DNA from: Ruegeria sp. HKCCSA071
GTDB lineage: Bacteria > Pseudomonadota > Alphaproteobacteria > Rhodobacterales > Rhodobacteraceae
Assembly (NCBI RefSeq): GCF_017872555.1
Contig: NZ_JAEDOX010000002.1
Location: 124,001-188,000 of the forward strand
DNA: 64,000 bases
Direction of reading: 5' to 3'
Shown here: in pieces, positions 26,424 through 37,214 of the stretch
Layout of the letters: every line of letters starts with the position of its first letter
How positions within the stretch are numbered: position 1 is the stretch's first letter
Notes under the pieces: generated by a model
Database searches by the model: none
Seen by the model: only the letters and a program-made list of their open reading frames with translations
What the model was told of the DNA's origin: nothing
Translations under genes and position numbers: made by a program

Positions 26424-26512
26424 GCGCGTGTTACTCTGCCCCTTGCGCTCTGCTGGCGCTTGAGACCCAACGATAGACCGCGCCGATCGTCAAGTCATCG
26501 AAAAGCGTGCGC

Positions 26513-27772
26513 TCAGGCGGATTTGTTCAGGCAGGCGATATAGAACCCGTCCATACCCCCGCGATCGGGCCAGTAGTCGGGCCGCAGACGCAGGCCGCCT
26601 TCCTCGGTGATCCAATTGTCTTCGATGCCGGAGAGCTTCAGTGCCTCGCGATCAACACGCATGTCCGGATACATGCCCAGCGCGTCTTCGATCTGAACCT
26701 CGCCCTCATCCGGCAAGAGCGAGCAGGTGCAATAGACCAGCCGCCCGCCGGGTTTCAGCAGCGTCCACGCATGGGCCAGCATCTGCGCCTGCAATTCGAT
26801 CAATCCGCCAAATTCCGAGCCATCCTTGGCAAACGGCAAGTCAGGATGCCTGCGGATCGTACCCGTGGCCGAGCAGGGCGCGTCCAGCAAAATTGCGTCG
26901 TACTGACCCTGATGGTCCAGCGCGTCACCCACGATAACCTCTGCCTGCAACCCGGTCCGGGCGAGGTTTTCGCGCACGCGTTCGGTGCGCGCCGCGGATA
27001 CATCCAGCGCCGTCACATCCGCCCCCGCCGCGGCCAGTTGCATGGTTTTACCGCCCGGAGCTGCGCAAAGGTCCAACACCTTCTCGCCCGCCTTCGGTGC
27101 CAGAACACGCACCGGCAGCGCGGCTGCCGCGTCCTGAACCCACCAATCCCCAGCCTTGTATCCCGGCAAGGCCGAGACCTGACCCGCATCCAGAATACGC
27201 ACAGACCCGGTGGGCAGTTTTTCGCCCGGAGGGCCTTCTGCCCCCGGCTTCAGTGTAAGGTCCAGTGGTGCGCCCGCGAAATGCGCCTGTTCCATTCCGG
27301 CAACCGCTTCGGAACCCCACGCCGCGATCAGAGGCTCTCGCAACCACACCGGCAGGCGCGGGACACGCATTTTCGGCCATGCCTCGGGACCCTCGGACGC
27401 CACCTTGCGCAAAACGGCATTCACCAGCCCTTTCAGACGCCCGTGCTTGCGCGAGCGGCTGATGATTTCAACCATGGAGTTCACCACCCCATGCGCGGCT
27501 TCCCCGTTGCACAGCTCGACCGCGCCCAGCCTCAGCGCGTTGTGTACGGTCAGGGCGGGCGTTCGGTTCAGGTGGTTGTCCAGCAGACGGTCAGCCCGTT
27601 CCAGCCCACGCAGGGTTTCGGATGCCAGCCGCTGGGCACGCGCGCGATCCTCTGGCCCCAATCGATCCAAAGCGCCCGCAGCGAGGCATTCAGACAACAG
27701 GCGGCCTTCGCCCAGAACCTGATCCAACAGATAGATTGCGCTGCGCCGTGCTGCTGTCGCGCTGTTTGTCAT
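26513..27772 (-). CDS. rsmB: 16S rRNA (cytosine-5) methyltransferase RsmB
   Basis: 419 residues from the ATG at 27772 (MTNSATAARRSAIYLLDQVL); the frame is open upstream to 27964 without conservation. The N-terminal NusB-like helical domain (residues 1 to about 130) and the SAM-dependent domain are both present. LDLCAAPGGKTMQLAA is the SAM loop, LLDAPCSATGTIRRHPDL holds one active-site Cys, and VYCTCSLLPDEGE holds the catalytic Cys, as in m5C RNA methyltransferases. It would methylate C967 of 16S rRNA. It heads the minus-strand array leading to the heparinase-like gene and purH. Confidence 0.93.
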   Translation of the reverse strand: MTNSATAARRSAIYLLDQVLGEGRLLSECLAAGALDRLGPEDRARAQRLASETLRGLERADRLLDNHLNRTPALTVHNALRLGAVELCNGEAAHGVVNSMVEIISRSRKHGRLKGLVNAVLRKVASEGPEAWPKMRVPRLPVWLREPLIAAWGSEAVAGMEQAHFAGAPLDLTLKPGAEGPPGEKLPTGSVRILDAGQVSALPGYKAGDWWVQDAAAALPVRVLAPKAGEKVLDLCAAPGGKTMQLAAAGADVTALDVSAARTERVRENLARTGLQAEVIVGDALDHQGQYDAILLDAPCSATGTIRRHPDLPFAKDGSEFGGLIELQAQMLAHAWTLLKPGGRLVYCTCSLLPDEGEVQIEDALGMYPDMRVDREALKLSGIEDNWITEEGGLRLRPDYWPDRGGMDGFYIACLNKSA

Positions 27773-27860
27773 GGTACCGCCTTCATGTGACCTGTGCCCG
27801 CATTGCCATTGGCGGACGCGGGCGTATATCAAGGCTATGCACGGAAAGGAACCCGATGTC

Positions 27861-28043
27861 ATGAGTGACGACCGCAAAGACCTGCCCCCCGCCGCCCAAC
27901 GCGCGCTGGCCGAAGCGGAAGAACGCCGCCAAAAAGCCCAGGCCGAGGCCAGGGAAATGCCCAAGGAACTGGGAGGGCGCGATGGGCTGGACCCCGCCCG
28001 TTACGGCGACTGGGAAAAGAAAGGCATCGCCATCGATTTCTAG
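27861..28043 (+). CDS. DUF1674 protein, succinate dehydrogenase assembly factor 4 (SdhAF4) homologue
   Basis: A 60-residue protein. Its C terminus, PKELGGRDGLDPARYGDWEK followed by KGIAIDF, is the DUF1674/Sdh8 signature that in eukaryotes binds the flavinated SdhA subunit and helps assemble succinate dehydrogenase. The N-terminal half is a charged helix. I place the start at the ATG at 27861, with AAGGA 11 bases upstream; an ATG at 27837 would add eight residues. It is divergent from rsmB and ends 4 bp from the converging LysR gene. Confidence 0.8.
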   Translation: MSDDRKDLPPAAQRALAEAEERRQKAQAEAREMPKELGGRDGLDPARYGDWEKKGIAIDF

Positions 28044-28047
28044 GCCC

Positions 28048-28902
28048 TCAGCCGCGCAGGGCCTTCAGAAAATCATCGATCAGGGCGCGCTGTTTTCTGG
28101 ACTGCACCCGATCTTCGGGCCATGTCAGCCAATACCCGTCCTTGGTTTGCAGCTCTGGCAGCTCTAACCTGCGCAACCGGCCATCCCTTAGATCACCGGA
28201 CGCCAGCGGAACCGAGCCCAGCACGATCCCCATCCCGCGCCTTGCCGCCGAAACGGCATGTTCCATCGAATCGAAACTGACATGTGATAGCGCGACGTCG
28301 CCATGCCCGCATTTCCGGACCCACTCGCGCCAGCCCGGACGCTCGCCGCGCAGATCGATCAGGGGGGCACCCCATTCAACGCCCGGTGCGGCCATCGGCA
28401 CCAGCACCTCGCGCGCGATCAATGCCGCGTCGCGCCCGGCCCACACGCCGCGACCATAGCGGATTTGCAGCCAGGTGCGTTCCTCGTCCAGCGACGACCG
28501 GCGCGCAACCGAGTCGGTCATCACCCGCACCTCGGGGCGCAGGTCCCTGAACACAGGCAGGGCTGGTACAACGAGGGCGTGAATGTTTGACGACAACCCG
28601 GCGACCCTGAGTTCGCGTGGTGATTTTCCAAACAGATCTTCGGTGTTGCGTTCCAACGCCAGCAGGCTGTCCTGCACCAGCGGCAGATAGCTTTCTCCTT
28701 CGACCGTCAGCGACACGCCGCGCGCCTCGCGCACAAACAGGGACCGGCCCAGCCACGCCTCAAGATTGCCGATCCTTTGGCTGACAGCGGCCTGCGTCAA
28801 CCCGAACTCTTTCGCAGCGGCCGAGAACCCGCCCAGACGCCCGGCGGCTTCGAACACGCGCAACCAATCCAACGGCGGTAATCCGGTCTTGTTTTTAGCC
28901 AT
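28048..28902 (-). CDS. LysR-family transcriptional regulator (GcvA-like), candidate regulator of the phosphonate operon
   Basis: About 284 residues from the ATG at 28902 (an upstream TTG at 28914 is possible). The N-terminal winged HTH reads WLRVFEAAGRLGGFSAAAKE then LTQAAVSQRIGNLEAWLG, and a PBP2-like effector domain follows. EFGLTQAAVSQRI and the overall layout resemble GcvA-type regulators. It is divergent from the TmpA-like oxygenase gene; an ATTA-N7-TAAT box in the shared 98 bp region is a likely binding site. The ligand is unknown; 2-trimethylaminoethylphosphonate or a product is an inference from context. Confidence 0.88.
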   Translation of the reverse strand: MAKNKTGLPPLDWLRVFEAAGRLGGFSAAAKEFGLTQAAVSQRIGNLEAWLGRSLFVREARGVSLTVEGESYLPLVQDSLLALERNTEDLFGKSPRELRVAGLSSNIHALVVPALPVFRDLRPEVRVMTDSVARRSSLDEERTWLQIRYGRGVWAGRDAALIAREVLVPMAAPGVEWGAPLIDLRGERPGWREWVRKCGHGDVALSHVSFDSMEHAVSAARRGMGIVLGSVPLASGDLRDGRLRRLELPELQTKDGYWLTWPEDRVQSRKQRALIDDFLKALRG

Positions 28903-28932
28903 TAGTTTTTCCAAGCCTCAGCCGAAATAAGG

Positions 28933-30720
<1,788 letters not shown>

Positions 30721-30724
<4 letters not shown>

Positions 30725-31389
30725 ACGCCCCGGAATACATCTTTGAAGCTAGCACCAAACCCTCGTTGCCCTGGCACGAGGTTCCCCTGATCCGCGCAAC
30801 GGACGCCTCGGTCAAAGGTTACGGGTGTCTGGTCGATGATCCCGAAGGGTTCGAGATCGAGATCACCCGCTGGCCACAGCAGGGCTGGCGGCCGATTGAC
30901 GAAGGCACCGGCGATGAAGGCGGCTGGGTCGAAGGCACCTTTCGCGGTGAGTGGAAGGGTGACGTGCTTTATGGCGAGAACGAAGCGGTCAATGGCCACT
31001 ATGTCCTCGGCTGGTCCACCGATCCGCAGCAGGCACAGACAAGCCGCCAAACAGCGCCCCGCGATCAGGTGCTGCTGTGGCACATGAACTATCACCCGGA
31101 TGGCGGGCAGATGTTCTGGCCGCTCGACAGCAAACCCTTCATCATTCCTGCCGCGTTGCCCGGCGACAACCTGACACCAGAAAAGGTGGTGGCGTTCTGG
31201 TGCGACGGTTCGCGCGGGCTGTATATCCATCCCGGTATCTGGCACGAGGGGATATTTCCGATAGAAGACAACCAGCGGTTCCTCGACCGGCAGGGTGCAG
31301 TGCACGCACGGGTCAGCGCTGATATCGGTCAGGAATTTGGCGTCTACCTCGCCTGCCCGCTGCGCGCCGACAAGATCAGGGACCTCTGA
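30721..31389 (+). CDS. AllA-like (ureidoglycolate lyase superfamily) cupin protein coupled to tmpAB
   Basis: A 222-residue protein whose ATG overlaps the TmpB-like stop (ATGA). The C-terminal part, MFWPLDSKPFIIPAALPGDN, VVAFWCDGSRGLYIHPGIWH and a following Asp/Glu-rich strand, follows the order of the AllA cupin (fixed PL-x-x-x-x-FIP motif, GxxGxxxHxxxWH). It is clearly longer at the N terminus than E. coli AllA. There are no allantoin genes nearby, so ureidoglycolate is not an obvious substrate. Its place as third coupled gene suggests a role in uptake-linked chemistry or clean-up of the phosphonate pathway, by inference only. Confidence 0.7.
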
Positions 31390-31571
31390 AGACCTTTTTC
31401 AGGTTTTCCTAACCTTTGCGCTAAACTTCTGCGATACTCTCCCTATAGTTGCATGGAGTCTATCGCAGATGGCATTGAACAGGTGAAAACAGGTGCAGTT
31501 GAGAACCGCCCGGACAGGCTGCGTTTCGTTGACCCACGATAATTTCTATAGGAACCGGATTAGAGACAGAT

Positions 31572-31940
31572 TTGTTGACAGTTTTATTTTTCACTCTCGG
31601 TTTCTTCGTCATTGCGAACTTTTCGGTCCTCGCCGCGATGATATTCCTTACGTCGGTATTCCCGGTCTTCAACTTCAAAGATGAATTTGTTGAATTCTGG
31701 ATAAGGACAAGAGGCACCCCTCCATCACGAAGAAGACTGCTGCTGAATGCCTATGGGGCGGGAAACTACTTTTTTATGACTGAAAAATGCTACGATCTAA
31801 ATGTTCCCAATGGGATACGGATCGTTCCGAATGCCAACTTTTTTCTTACATATATACTAGGTTTCGCATCGATTATTACGGCGGTGCTTTTCTGGGTTTG
31901 GGCGTTCTTCGTATATGCGCTGGTGCGCGCTTACTTCTAA
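31572..31940 (+). CDS. Small orphan membrane protein in an AT-rich islet
   Basis: A 122-residue frame with two strong hydrophobic stretches (about residues 2-30, and LTYILGFASIITAVLFWVWA near 93-112) separated by a basic/polar middle with TRGTPPSRRRLLLN. I recognise no family. The frame opens with TTG codons at 31572; the first ATG is at 31638. It would then lack most of the first helix, so the start is uncertain. The surrounding 31390-31950 is visibly poorer in GC than the flanking operon and dapB, and codon choice differs. It may be an acquired gene, or not translated at all. Confidence 0.4.
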   Translation: MLTVLFFTLGFFVIANFSVLAAMIFLTSVFPVFNFKDEFVEFWIRTRGTPPSRRRLLLNAYGAGNYFFMTEKCYDLNVPNGIRIVPNANFFLTYILGFASIITAVLFWVWAFFVYALVRAYF

Positions 31941-31949
31941 TCGCAGCGT

Positions 31950-32759
31950 TTACAACCCCAACACATCCACCATGTCATACTGACCCGGTGCCTTGCCCTG
32001 CCCCCAAAGGGCCGCTTTCAGCGCGCCGCGGGCAAAGATGGCGCGGTCCGTGGCCAGATGGCGCAGGACGATGCGTTCTCCGGGGGCGGCGAACAGGACA
32101 TCATGTTCCCCCACGATGTCGCCGCCGCGAATGGCGTGGAAGCCAATGTCACCACGCTTGCGCGCGCCAGTGATGCCATCGCGGCCCCGGTCGGACACGT
32201 CCGACAACTCAACGCCGCGCCCTTCGGCTGCGGCCTCGCCCAGCATCAGCGCCGTGCCCGAAGGTGCATCGACCTTGTGATGGTGGTGACCTTCGATGAT
32301 CTCGATATCGAAATCCTCATCCAATGCGGCTGCGACCTTTTTGGTCAATTGCACCAGAAGGTTGACGCCAAGGCTCATGTTTCCGGCCCGTACGATCACC
32401 GCATGGCGGGACGCGGGTTCCAGTGCCGCGATCTGTTCGTCGGACATGCCGGTGGTGCCGATCACATGCACACAGCGCGCCTGCGCCGCCAGCGCAGCGA
32501 ATTCCAGTGTCGCCTCGGGCGCGGTGAAGTCGATCACTGCCTGCGCCTGCGCAAAGGCCTCCAGCGGATCGTCGGTGACGGTGACGCCCAGTGCCTGCCC
32601 GCCCATGGCCTCGCCCACATCCTGACCGATCCAGTCATGGTCCTTGCGTTCGACCACGCCGACCAGACGGGCCTGATCGCTGTCCGTCACGGTCTTGATC
32701 AGCATCTGCCCCATACGGCCCGAAGCCCCTGTGATGACGATCCCCGGAATATGGGTCAT
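31950..32759 (-). CDS. dapB: 4-hydroxy-tetrahydrodipicolinate reductase
   Basis: A 269-residue enzyme with the NAD(P)-binding loop [12 protein letters not shown] (residues 9-20), [20 protein letters not shown], and the family signature [16 protein letters not shown] near 151-166, including the catalytic His and Lys. [19 protein letters not shown] also fits. It reduces hydroxytetrahydrodipicolinate to tetrahydrodipicolinate for lysine and peptidoglycan diaminopimelate. It stands alone on the minus strand, divergent from rbfA with about 92 bp between starts. Confidence 0.96.
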   Translation of the reverse strand: MTHIPGIVITGASGRMGQMLIKTVTDSDQARLVGVVERKDHDWIGQDVGEAMGGQALGVTVTDDPLEAFAQAQAVIDFTAPEATLEFAALAAQARCVHVIGTTGMSDEQIAALEPASRHAVIVRAGNMSLGVNLLVQLTKKVAAALDEDFDIEIIEGHHHHKVDAPSGTALMLGEAAAEGRGVELSDVSDRGRDGITGARKRGDIGFHAIRGGDIVGEHDVLFAAPGERIVLRHLATDRAIFARGALKAALWGQGKAPGQYDMVDVLGL

Positions 32760-32851
32760 TGCGCTGGTCCTTTTCGTTAAGTCGGCTCAAAGCCTCCTAC
32801 CCGGTTCGCGCCCGCTTGGCAAAGCCCTGCTTTGCGCTTAGATCGGGGTTT

Positions 32852-33247
32852 ATGGCAAAGAACAAATTCCACGATGGCCCCGGCCCGTCCCAACGGCAGC
32901 TGCGTGTCGGCGAACTGATCCGCCGCACCCTGTCCGAAGTTCTGGCGCGCGGAGATGTCCACGACCCCGACCTGAATCGCATGTCGATCACCGTGGGTGA
33001 GGTGCGCACCTCGCCCGATCTGAAGATCGCCACCGCCTATGTGCTGCCCCTTGGCGGCAGAGGGCAGGAGGACGTGATCGAACTTCTGGCCCGCAACAAG
33101 GGTGAGCTGCGGCGCATGGTCGGCAAGAAAGTCGGCCTGAAGTTCGCGCCCGATCTGCGCTTTCGGCTGGATGACACATTTGACCGTCTGGACGATACCC
33201 GTCGCATGTTCGAACAGGACGCGGTGCGCCGCGATCTGGACGAGTGA
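32852..33247 (+). CDS. rbfA: 30S ribosome-binding factor A
   Basis: 131 residues from the ATG at 32852 ([20 protein letters not shown]); the longer open frame is not conserved. RbfA features are [40 protein letters not shown], and [16 protein letters not shown] near the C terminus. It is a KH-like protein binding the 5' part of 16S rRNA in late 30S maturation and cold adaptation. The DUF2233 gene overlaps its stop by 4 bp (GTGA). Confidence 0.94.
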   Translation: MAKNKFHDGPGPSQRQLRVGELIRRTLSEVLARGDVHDPDLNRMSITVGEVRTSPDLKIATAYVLPLGGRGQEDVIELLARNKGELRRMVGKKVGLKFAPDLRFRLDDTFDRLDDTRRMFEQDAVRRDLDE

Positions 33248-33987
33248 TCCGCACGCTTGTCACATTGGCGACGCTTCTTTGGGCCGCGCAGGCAGGCGCG
33301 GTCACTTGTGAAAAGCTGACCCACGAGGACAAACGTTATACGGTTTGCAACGTCGATGCAGCCAATGAAGATCTGAGGCTTTTTCTGAACGGCGAAGACG
33401 GTCAGGTATTGGGGCATTTTTCGTCGGTCAACGAAGTGCTGGCCCCGGAAGGCGAACGGCTGGCCTTTGCGATGAACGCGGGCATGTATCACGACGACCG
33501 TTCACCCGTTGGCCATTATGTCGAGGACGGCCAGGAGCAGATGCGTGTGATCACCAACCCCGGCCCCGGCAACTTCGGTTTGCTGCCCAATGGCGTGTTC
33601 TGCATCCGCGAAGGCCGGGCGGATGTGTTTGAAACGCTTGAATACGTGGATCAGGCGCCCACCTGCCGCTTTGCCACCCAATCCGGTCCCATGCTGGTGA
33701 TCGACGGAGAACTGCACCCGCGCTTCCTGCCTGATTCGACCTCGCTTTATGTTCGAAATGGGGTCGGCACCAGTTCCGATGGTACACGGGCGGTGTTTGC
33801 GATCTCGGAAGATTACGTCACCTTCCACGAGTTCGGACGTTTGTTCCGCGATGTGCTTGGCACGCCAAACGCGCTGTTTTTCGACGGCAATATCTCGCGG
33901 ATGTATGAGCGTGCCAGCAACCGCTCGGATTTGGGATTCTCGCTGGGGCCGATTGTCGGTGTGGTCGAAGAAACGCCCGCAAATTGA
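33244..33987 (+). CDS. DUF2233/NAGPA-type phosphodiester glycosidase family protein, exported
   Basis: A 247-residue protein starting at GTG 33244, overlapping the rbfA stop. It has a short signal peptide ([16 protein letters not shown]). [37 protein letters not shown] and [20 protein letters not shown] match the DUF2233/phosphodiester alpha-GlcNAc-ase fold, and [14 protein letters not shown] is the C-terminal family block with the conserved Asp-Gly. These proteins hydrolyse phosphodiester sugar links or act in the envelope. Function in roseobacters is unproven. It sits between rbfA and truB, a common position in this clade. Confidence 0.85.
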   Translation: MIRTLVTLATLLWAAQAGAVTCEKLTHEDKRYTVCNVDAANEDLRLFLNGEDGQVLGHFSSVNEVLAPEGERLAFAMNAGMYHDDRSPVGHYVEDGQEQMRVITNPGPGNFGLLPNGVFCIREGRADVFETLEYVDQAPTCRFATQSGPMLVIDGELHPRFLPDSTSLYVRNGVGTSSDGTRAVFAISEDYVTFHEFGRLFRDVLGTPNALFFDGNISRMYERASNRSDLGFSLGPIVGVVEETPAN

Positions 33988-34038
33988 CAGCGGCAGAGTG
34001 ATCCGCTAACTCGCGCGCCTCAGCAAGATTCAAGGTGC

Positions 34039-34947
34039 ATGATGGGACGCAAACGCAAGGGCCGCGACATTTCCGGTTGGCTGGTGGTGGACAAGCCTGC
34101 GGGCATGACCTCGACCGCCGTGGTCAACAAGGTGCGTTGGGCGATGGATGCCAAAAAGGCGGGCCATGCGGGCACGCTGGATCCCGAGGCGACCGGCGTT
34201 CTGGCAATTGCCTTGGGCGAGGCGACCAAGACCGTTCCCTATATCACCGATGCCTTGAAAGCCTATACCTTTACCGTGCGACTGGGGCAGGCCACCAACA
34301 CGGACGATGCCGAGGGCGAAGTGATCGCGCAAAGCGATGCGCGCCCCTCGGATGACGATATCAAACAGGCGCTGACCCCGTTTCTGGGCGATATCATGCA
34401 GGTGCCGCCCAAATTCTCGGCGGTGAAGATCGACGGCCAACGCGCCTATAAACTGGCCCGTGATGGGGAGGATGTGGAGCTGAACGCTCGCCCCCTCTGG
34501 GTCGAGGAACTGATCCTTGTCGACCGCCCCGACGAAGATCACGTGGTGCTGGAGATGACCTGCGGCAAAGGCGGTTATGTGCGGTCTATCGCCCGCGATC
34601 TGGGCGAGGCGCTGGGGTGCCACGGCCACGTCAAGGAACTGCGCCGCATCTGGTCCGGCCCGTTCGAGGCCGAGGACGGGTTGAGCATCGAGCAGATTGA
34701 CGAGATGGCGAAAACAACCGCCCTGGACGAGTATCTGCACCCGCTGGAAACCGGCCTGTCCGACCTACCCGAACTGAAATGCACACCCGAAGGCGCCACC
34801 CGCCTGCGCAATGGCAACCCGGGCATGGTGCTGGCTGGGGACGTGGAATACGGCGACGAGGCCTGGGCATCGTTCGACGGCAAGGCCGTGGCCGTGGGCA
34901 TCTATAAATCCGGTGAATTGCACCCCAGCCGGGTGTTCGTCGACTGA
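34039..34947 (+). CDS. truB: tRNA pseudouridine(55) synthase
   Basis: About 302 residues (two adjacent ATGs at 34039 and 34042). [20 protein letters not shown] is the TruB start motif. [20 protein letters not shown] holds the catalytic Asp in [25 protein letters not shown] and [14 protein letters not shown] are also conserved, and the C-terminal PUA-like part is present. It makes pseudouridine 55 in the T-loop of tRNAs. It is followed after 21 bp by the DUF1643 gene. Confidence 0.96.
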   Translation: MMGRKRKGRDISGWLVVDKPAGMTSTAVVNKVRWAMDAKKAGHAGTLDPEATGVLAIALGEATKTVPYITDALKAYTFTVRLGQATNTDDAEGEVIAQSDARPSDDDIKQALTPFLGDIMQVPPKFSAVKIDGQRAYKLARDGEDVELNARPLWVEELILVDRPDEDHVVLEMTCGKGGYVRSIARDLGEALGCHGHVKELRRIWSGPFEAEDGLSIEQIDEMAKTTALDEYLHPLETGLSDLPELKCTPEGATRLRNGNPGMVLAGDVEYGDEAWASFDGKAVAVGIYKSGELHPSRVFVD

Positions 34948-34968
34948 GAGTCGTGTTAGGCGAAGGGC

Positions 34969-35472
34969 ATGATCACCCGTTCCCACACCAAGGGCGACGC
35001 GCCCTCGACCGCCATCTATTCCGATTGCGAGAAATACCGCTATAGCCTGACCCGCATCTGGGACCCTGAAGGGCGCAAGGCATTATTTGTGATGCTGAAC
35101 CCGTCAACCGCGACCGAGGTGCAGAACGATCCGACAGTGGAACGCTGTGAACGGCGTGCACGCGCGTTGGGGTTCGGGGCGTTTCAGGTCACGAACATCT
35201 TTGCGTGGCGCGACACCGACCCGCGCAAGATGCGGGCTGCCGCCGATCCGGTCGGGCCCGAGAATGACGCGGCCATTCTGGACGGCGTGCAATGGGCCGA
35301 TCAGGTCATCGCGGCCTGGGGCACGCATGGCGCGCATCTGGAGCGTGGCCCTGCGGTGGAAGCCCTGTTGCGCGGCACCGGCCAATCGCTGTTCCATCTG
35401 GGCCTGACCAAGGACGGCCACCCCAAACATCCGCTTTATATCGCCTATACTCAGCAGCCAGAACTCTGGTGA
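34969..35472 (+). CDS. DUF1643 domain-containing protein
   Basis: A 167-residue cytosolic protein. RYSLTRIWDPEGRKALFVML, NPSTATEVQNDPTVERCERR and VTNIFAWRDTDPRKM form the DUF1643 core. VIAAWGTHGAH and KDGHPKHPLYI are the conserved C-terminal blocks. Function is unknown; the domain is small and widely scattered in bacteria and phages. It is 21 bp downstream of truB, so probably co-transcribed, and separated from the RTX gene by 95 bp. Confidence 0.85.
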   Translation: MITRSHTKGDAPSTAIYSDCEKYRYSLTRIWDPEGRKALFVMLNPSTATEVQNDPTVERCERRARALGFGAFQVTNIFAWRDTDPRKMRAAADPVGPENDAAILDGVQWADQVIAAWGTHGAHLERGPAVEALLRGTGQSLFHLGLTKDGHPKHPLYIAYTQQPELW

Positions 35473-35567
35473 CAAAGGATTAACCATTTCAAAGGTTTAC
35501 CTTTGACCCGGTGACGGCCGACATGGGATATTCCACCCTCGGAACATCATGCTTTCGGAGGGGTTCC

Positions 35568-36602
35568 ATGTTTCTGGCCGGATTGCTTGGACTGGCCGCC
35601 ATCGGCGGCGCTGCTTACGCGATGAGCGATTTTCTGATCGAAGAGGACGACACGCCGGATGAAAACCCGGAAGGTGAACCTTCGGCCGAGGTTGGTACCG
35701 GTGAATTTCTGGTCATCGGCGAGGGTGTCGAAGACCCGGAAAACGCTAACACCGAACCCTCGCCGGACAGTAGCGAGGCGCCCTTCACCGGAACTGTGAT
35801 CTCGGAATTTGAAGGCGATCTCGTGATTGCTGGCGGCGATGGTTCGGACGTGATTACCGGGCAGGACGGTGTCGATCAGATCAACGGCTACGGCGGGGAC
35901 GACACGATAAACGGTGCCAAGGGCAACGACGTTCTGCACGGGGGCGACGGCGCGGATGAGATATCGGGCGGGCAGGGAAATGACGTCCTGCACGGTGAGG
36001 CGGATGACGACGTTTTGTTCGGTGATGACGGGGATGACGCCCTTTACGGTCACTTTGGGGGCGACGCTCTGGATGGCGGTGCGGGTGAGGACGAACTGTT
36101 TGGCGGTCAGGGCGACGACAGGCTGGACGGCGGCGCAGGGGATGATGCGTTGCAGGGCGGGTTCGGGGATGATGTTCTGAACGGGGGCGAAGGTGAGGAT
36201 ACCATCTTTGGCGGGGATGGAGACGACTTTGTTTTCGGGATCGAAGAGGGTGCCGCCGAAAGGGATTTCCTGAACGGCGGTGCGGGTGACGATACCATTC
36301 TGGCAGGCGGCAAAGACGTGGTTACGGGCGGAGACGGGGCTGATGACATCGTGTTGAACCCAGGCGACGATCAGGTGACCGTAATGGGATTTCAACCCGG
36401 CGAAGACAAGCTGCTGGTGACGTGGGAGGATGAGACCGACCCGGCAATCGAGGTTGAGGCCGACGCCGAAAACGCCAACCTGACAAGGGTTTTCATAGAT
36501 GGCCAGGAAGTTGCGCAGGTATATGGTGCCGAAGGAATGACAGCGGCTGACATTCAGCTGATCACCGAAGCGCAGTTGGCACAATACGGGCAGATGGTCT
36601 GA
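35568..36602 (+). CDS. RTX-repeat calcium-binding protein with N-terminal membrane helix
   Basis: 344 residues from the ATG at 35568, which has AGGGG upstream; an upstream ATG at 35511 is less well supported. It starts with a hydrophobic segment MFLAGLLGLAAIGGAAYAM, then an acidic Pro-rich linker (about residues 22-75). About 12 nonapeptide RTX repeats of the GGxGxDxLx type follow, from about residue 86 to 240 (for example GGDGADEISGGQGNDVLHG). The last 90 residues are not RTX and end in IQLITEAQLAQYGQMV. The repeats bind calcium and fold into a beta-roll. Whether it is secreted by a type I system or anchored by its N-terminal helix is unclear. No transporter is adjacent. Confidence 0.85.
   Translation: MFLAGLLGLAAIGGAAYAMSDFLIEEDDTPDENPEGEPSAEVGTGEFLVIGEGVEDPENANTEPSPDSSEAPFTGTVISEFEGDLVIAGGDGSDVITGQDGVDQINGYGGDDTINGAKGNDVLHGGDGADEISGGQGNDVLHGEADDDVLFGDDGDDALYGHFGGDALDGGAGEDELFGGQGDDRLDGGAGDDALQGGFGDDVLNGGEGEDTIFGGDGDDFVFGIEEGAAERDFLNGGAGDDTILAGGKDVVTGGDGADDIVLNPGDDQVTVMGFQPGEDKLLVTWEDETDPAIEVEADAENANLTRVFIDGQEVAQVYGAEGMTAADIQLITEAQLAQYGQMV
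35880..36345 (+). repeat. Tandem RTX nonapeptide-coding repeat
   Basis: Degenerate 27-base units encoding GGxGxDxLx lie in series within the 35568 gene, for example GGCGGCGCAGGGGATGATGC and its variants. The units differ at many third positions, so the array is old rather than recently expanded. Confidence 0.6.
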
Positions 36603-36746
36603 GCCCGCAGAAACCCTTTGCCATTTGGGTCAAATGCGCTTATACGCGCCCATCCGCATCGGAATCGGTGCGGTTTTCTCCATGGGCCTGTGCTGGACGA
36701 CATCCCGGCCTGCGCCATCAACTCTAACCTTTCAAAGGAGACCCCG

Positions 36747-37016
36747 ATGTCGATCACTGCCGCTGAAAAAGCACGCGTCATGCAAGAATTCGCAACCAAA
36801 GAAGGCGACACCGGTTCGCCAGAAGTTCAGGTTGCTATCCTGACCTCGCGCATCAACACCCTGACCGAGCACTTCAAGACCCACAAGAAAGACAACCACG
36901 GTCGTCGTGGTCTGCTGAAAATGGTTGCTCAGCGCCGTAAGCTGCTGGACTACCTGAAGGGCAAGGAAGAGGCGCGTTACCAGGACCTGATCAAAAAGCT
37001 GGGCATCCGCCGCTAA
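36747..37016 (+). CDS. rpsO: 30S ribosomal protein S15
   Basis: 89 residues from the ATG at 36747, with AAAGGAGA upstream; the open frame starts earlier without conservation. [35 protein letters not shown] and [20 protein letters not shown] are the S15 signature. S15 binds the central domain of 16S rRNA. Unusually, pnp does not follow directly: a strong terminator at 37070 and about 4.5 kb of other genes intervene. Confidence 0.98.
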   Translation: MSITAAEKARVMQEFATKEGDTGSPEVQVAILTSRINTLTEHFKTHKKDNHGRRGLLKMVAQRRKLLDYLKGKEEARYQDLIKKLGIRR

Positions 37017-37069
37017 ACGTATTTGTTACGTTTTGTACCGGTTCTGAACCCCGGTTTGTAAGATTTGTA

Positions 37070-37100
37070 CGCCCGCCCAATTGGCGGGCGTTTTTCTTTT
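37070..37100 (+). terminator. Rho-independent terminator after rpsO
   Basis: A perfect 8 bp GC stem (CGCCCGCC/GGCGGGCG) with a five-base loop and the tract TTTTTCTTTT, 53 bp after the rpsO stop. It separates rpsO transcription from the S41-type gene. Confidence 0.9.
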
Positions 37101-37214
37101 GTGGACGAATGTCAAATATACCGACCGACCAATGCTGCGGGTGCTAAACTCATTCTCTGTTGGCAGGGTGCGCCCAATCTGGACATTGACGAACGGCCAT
37201 GCGCATCGTGAGAC

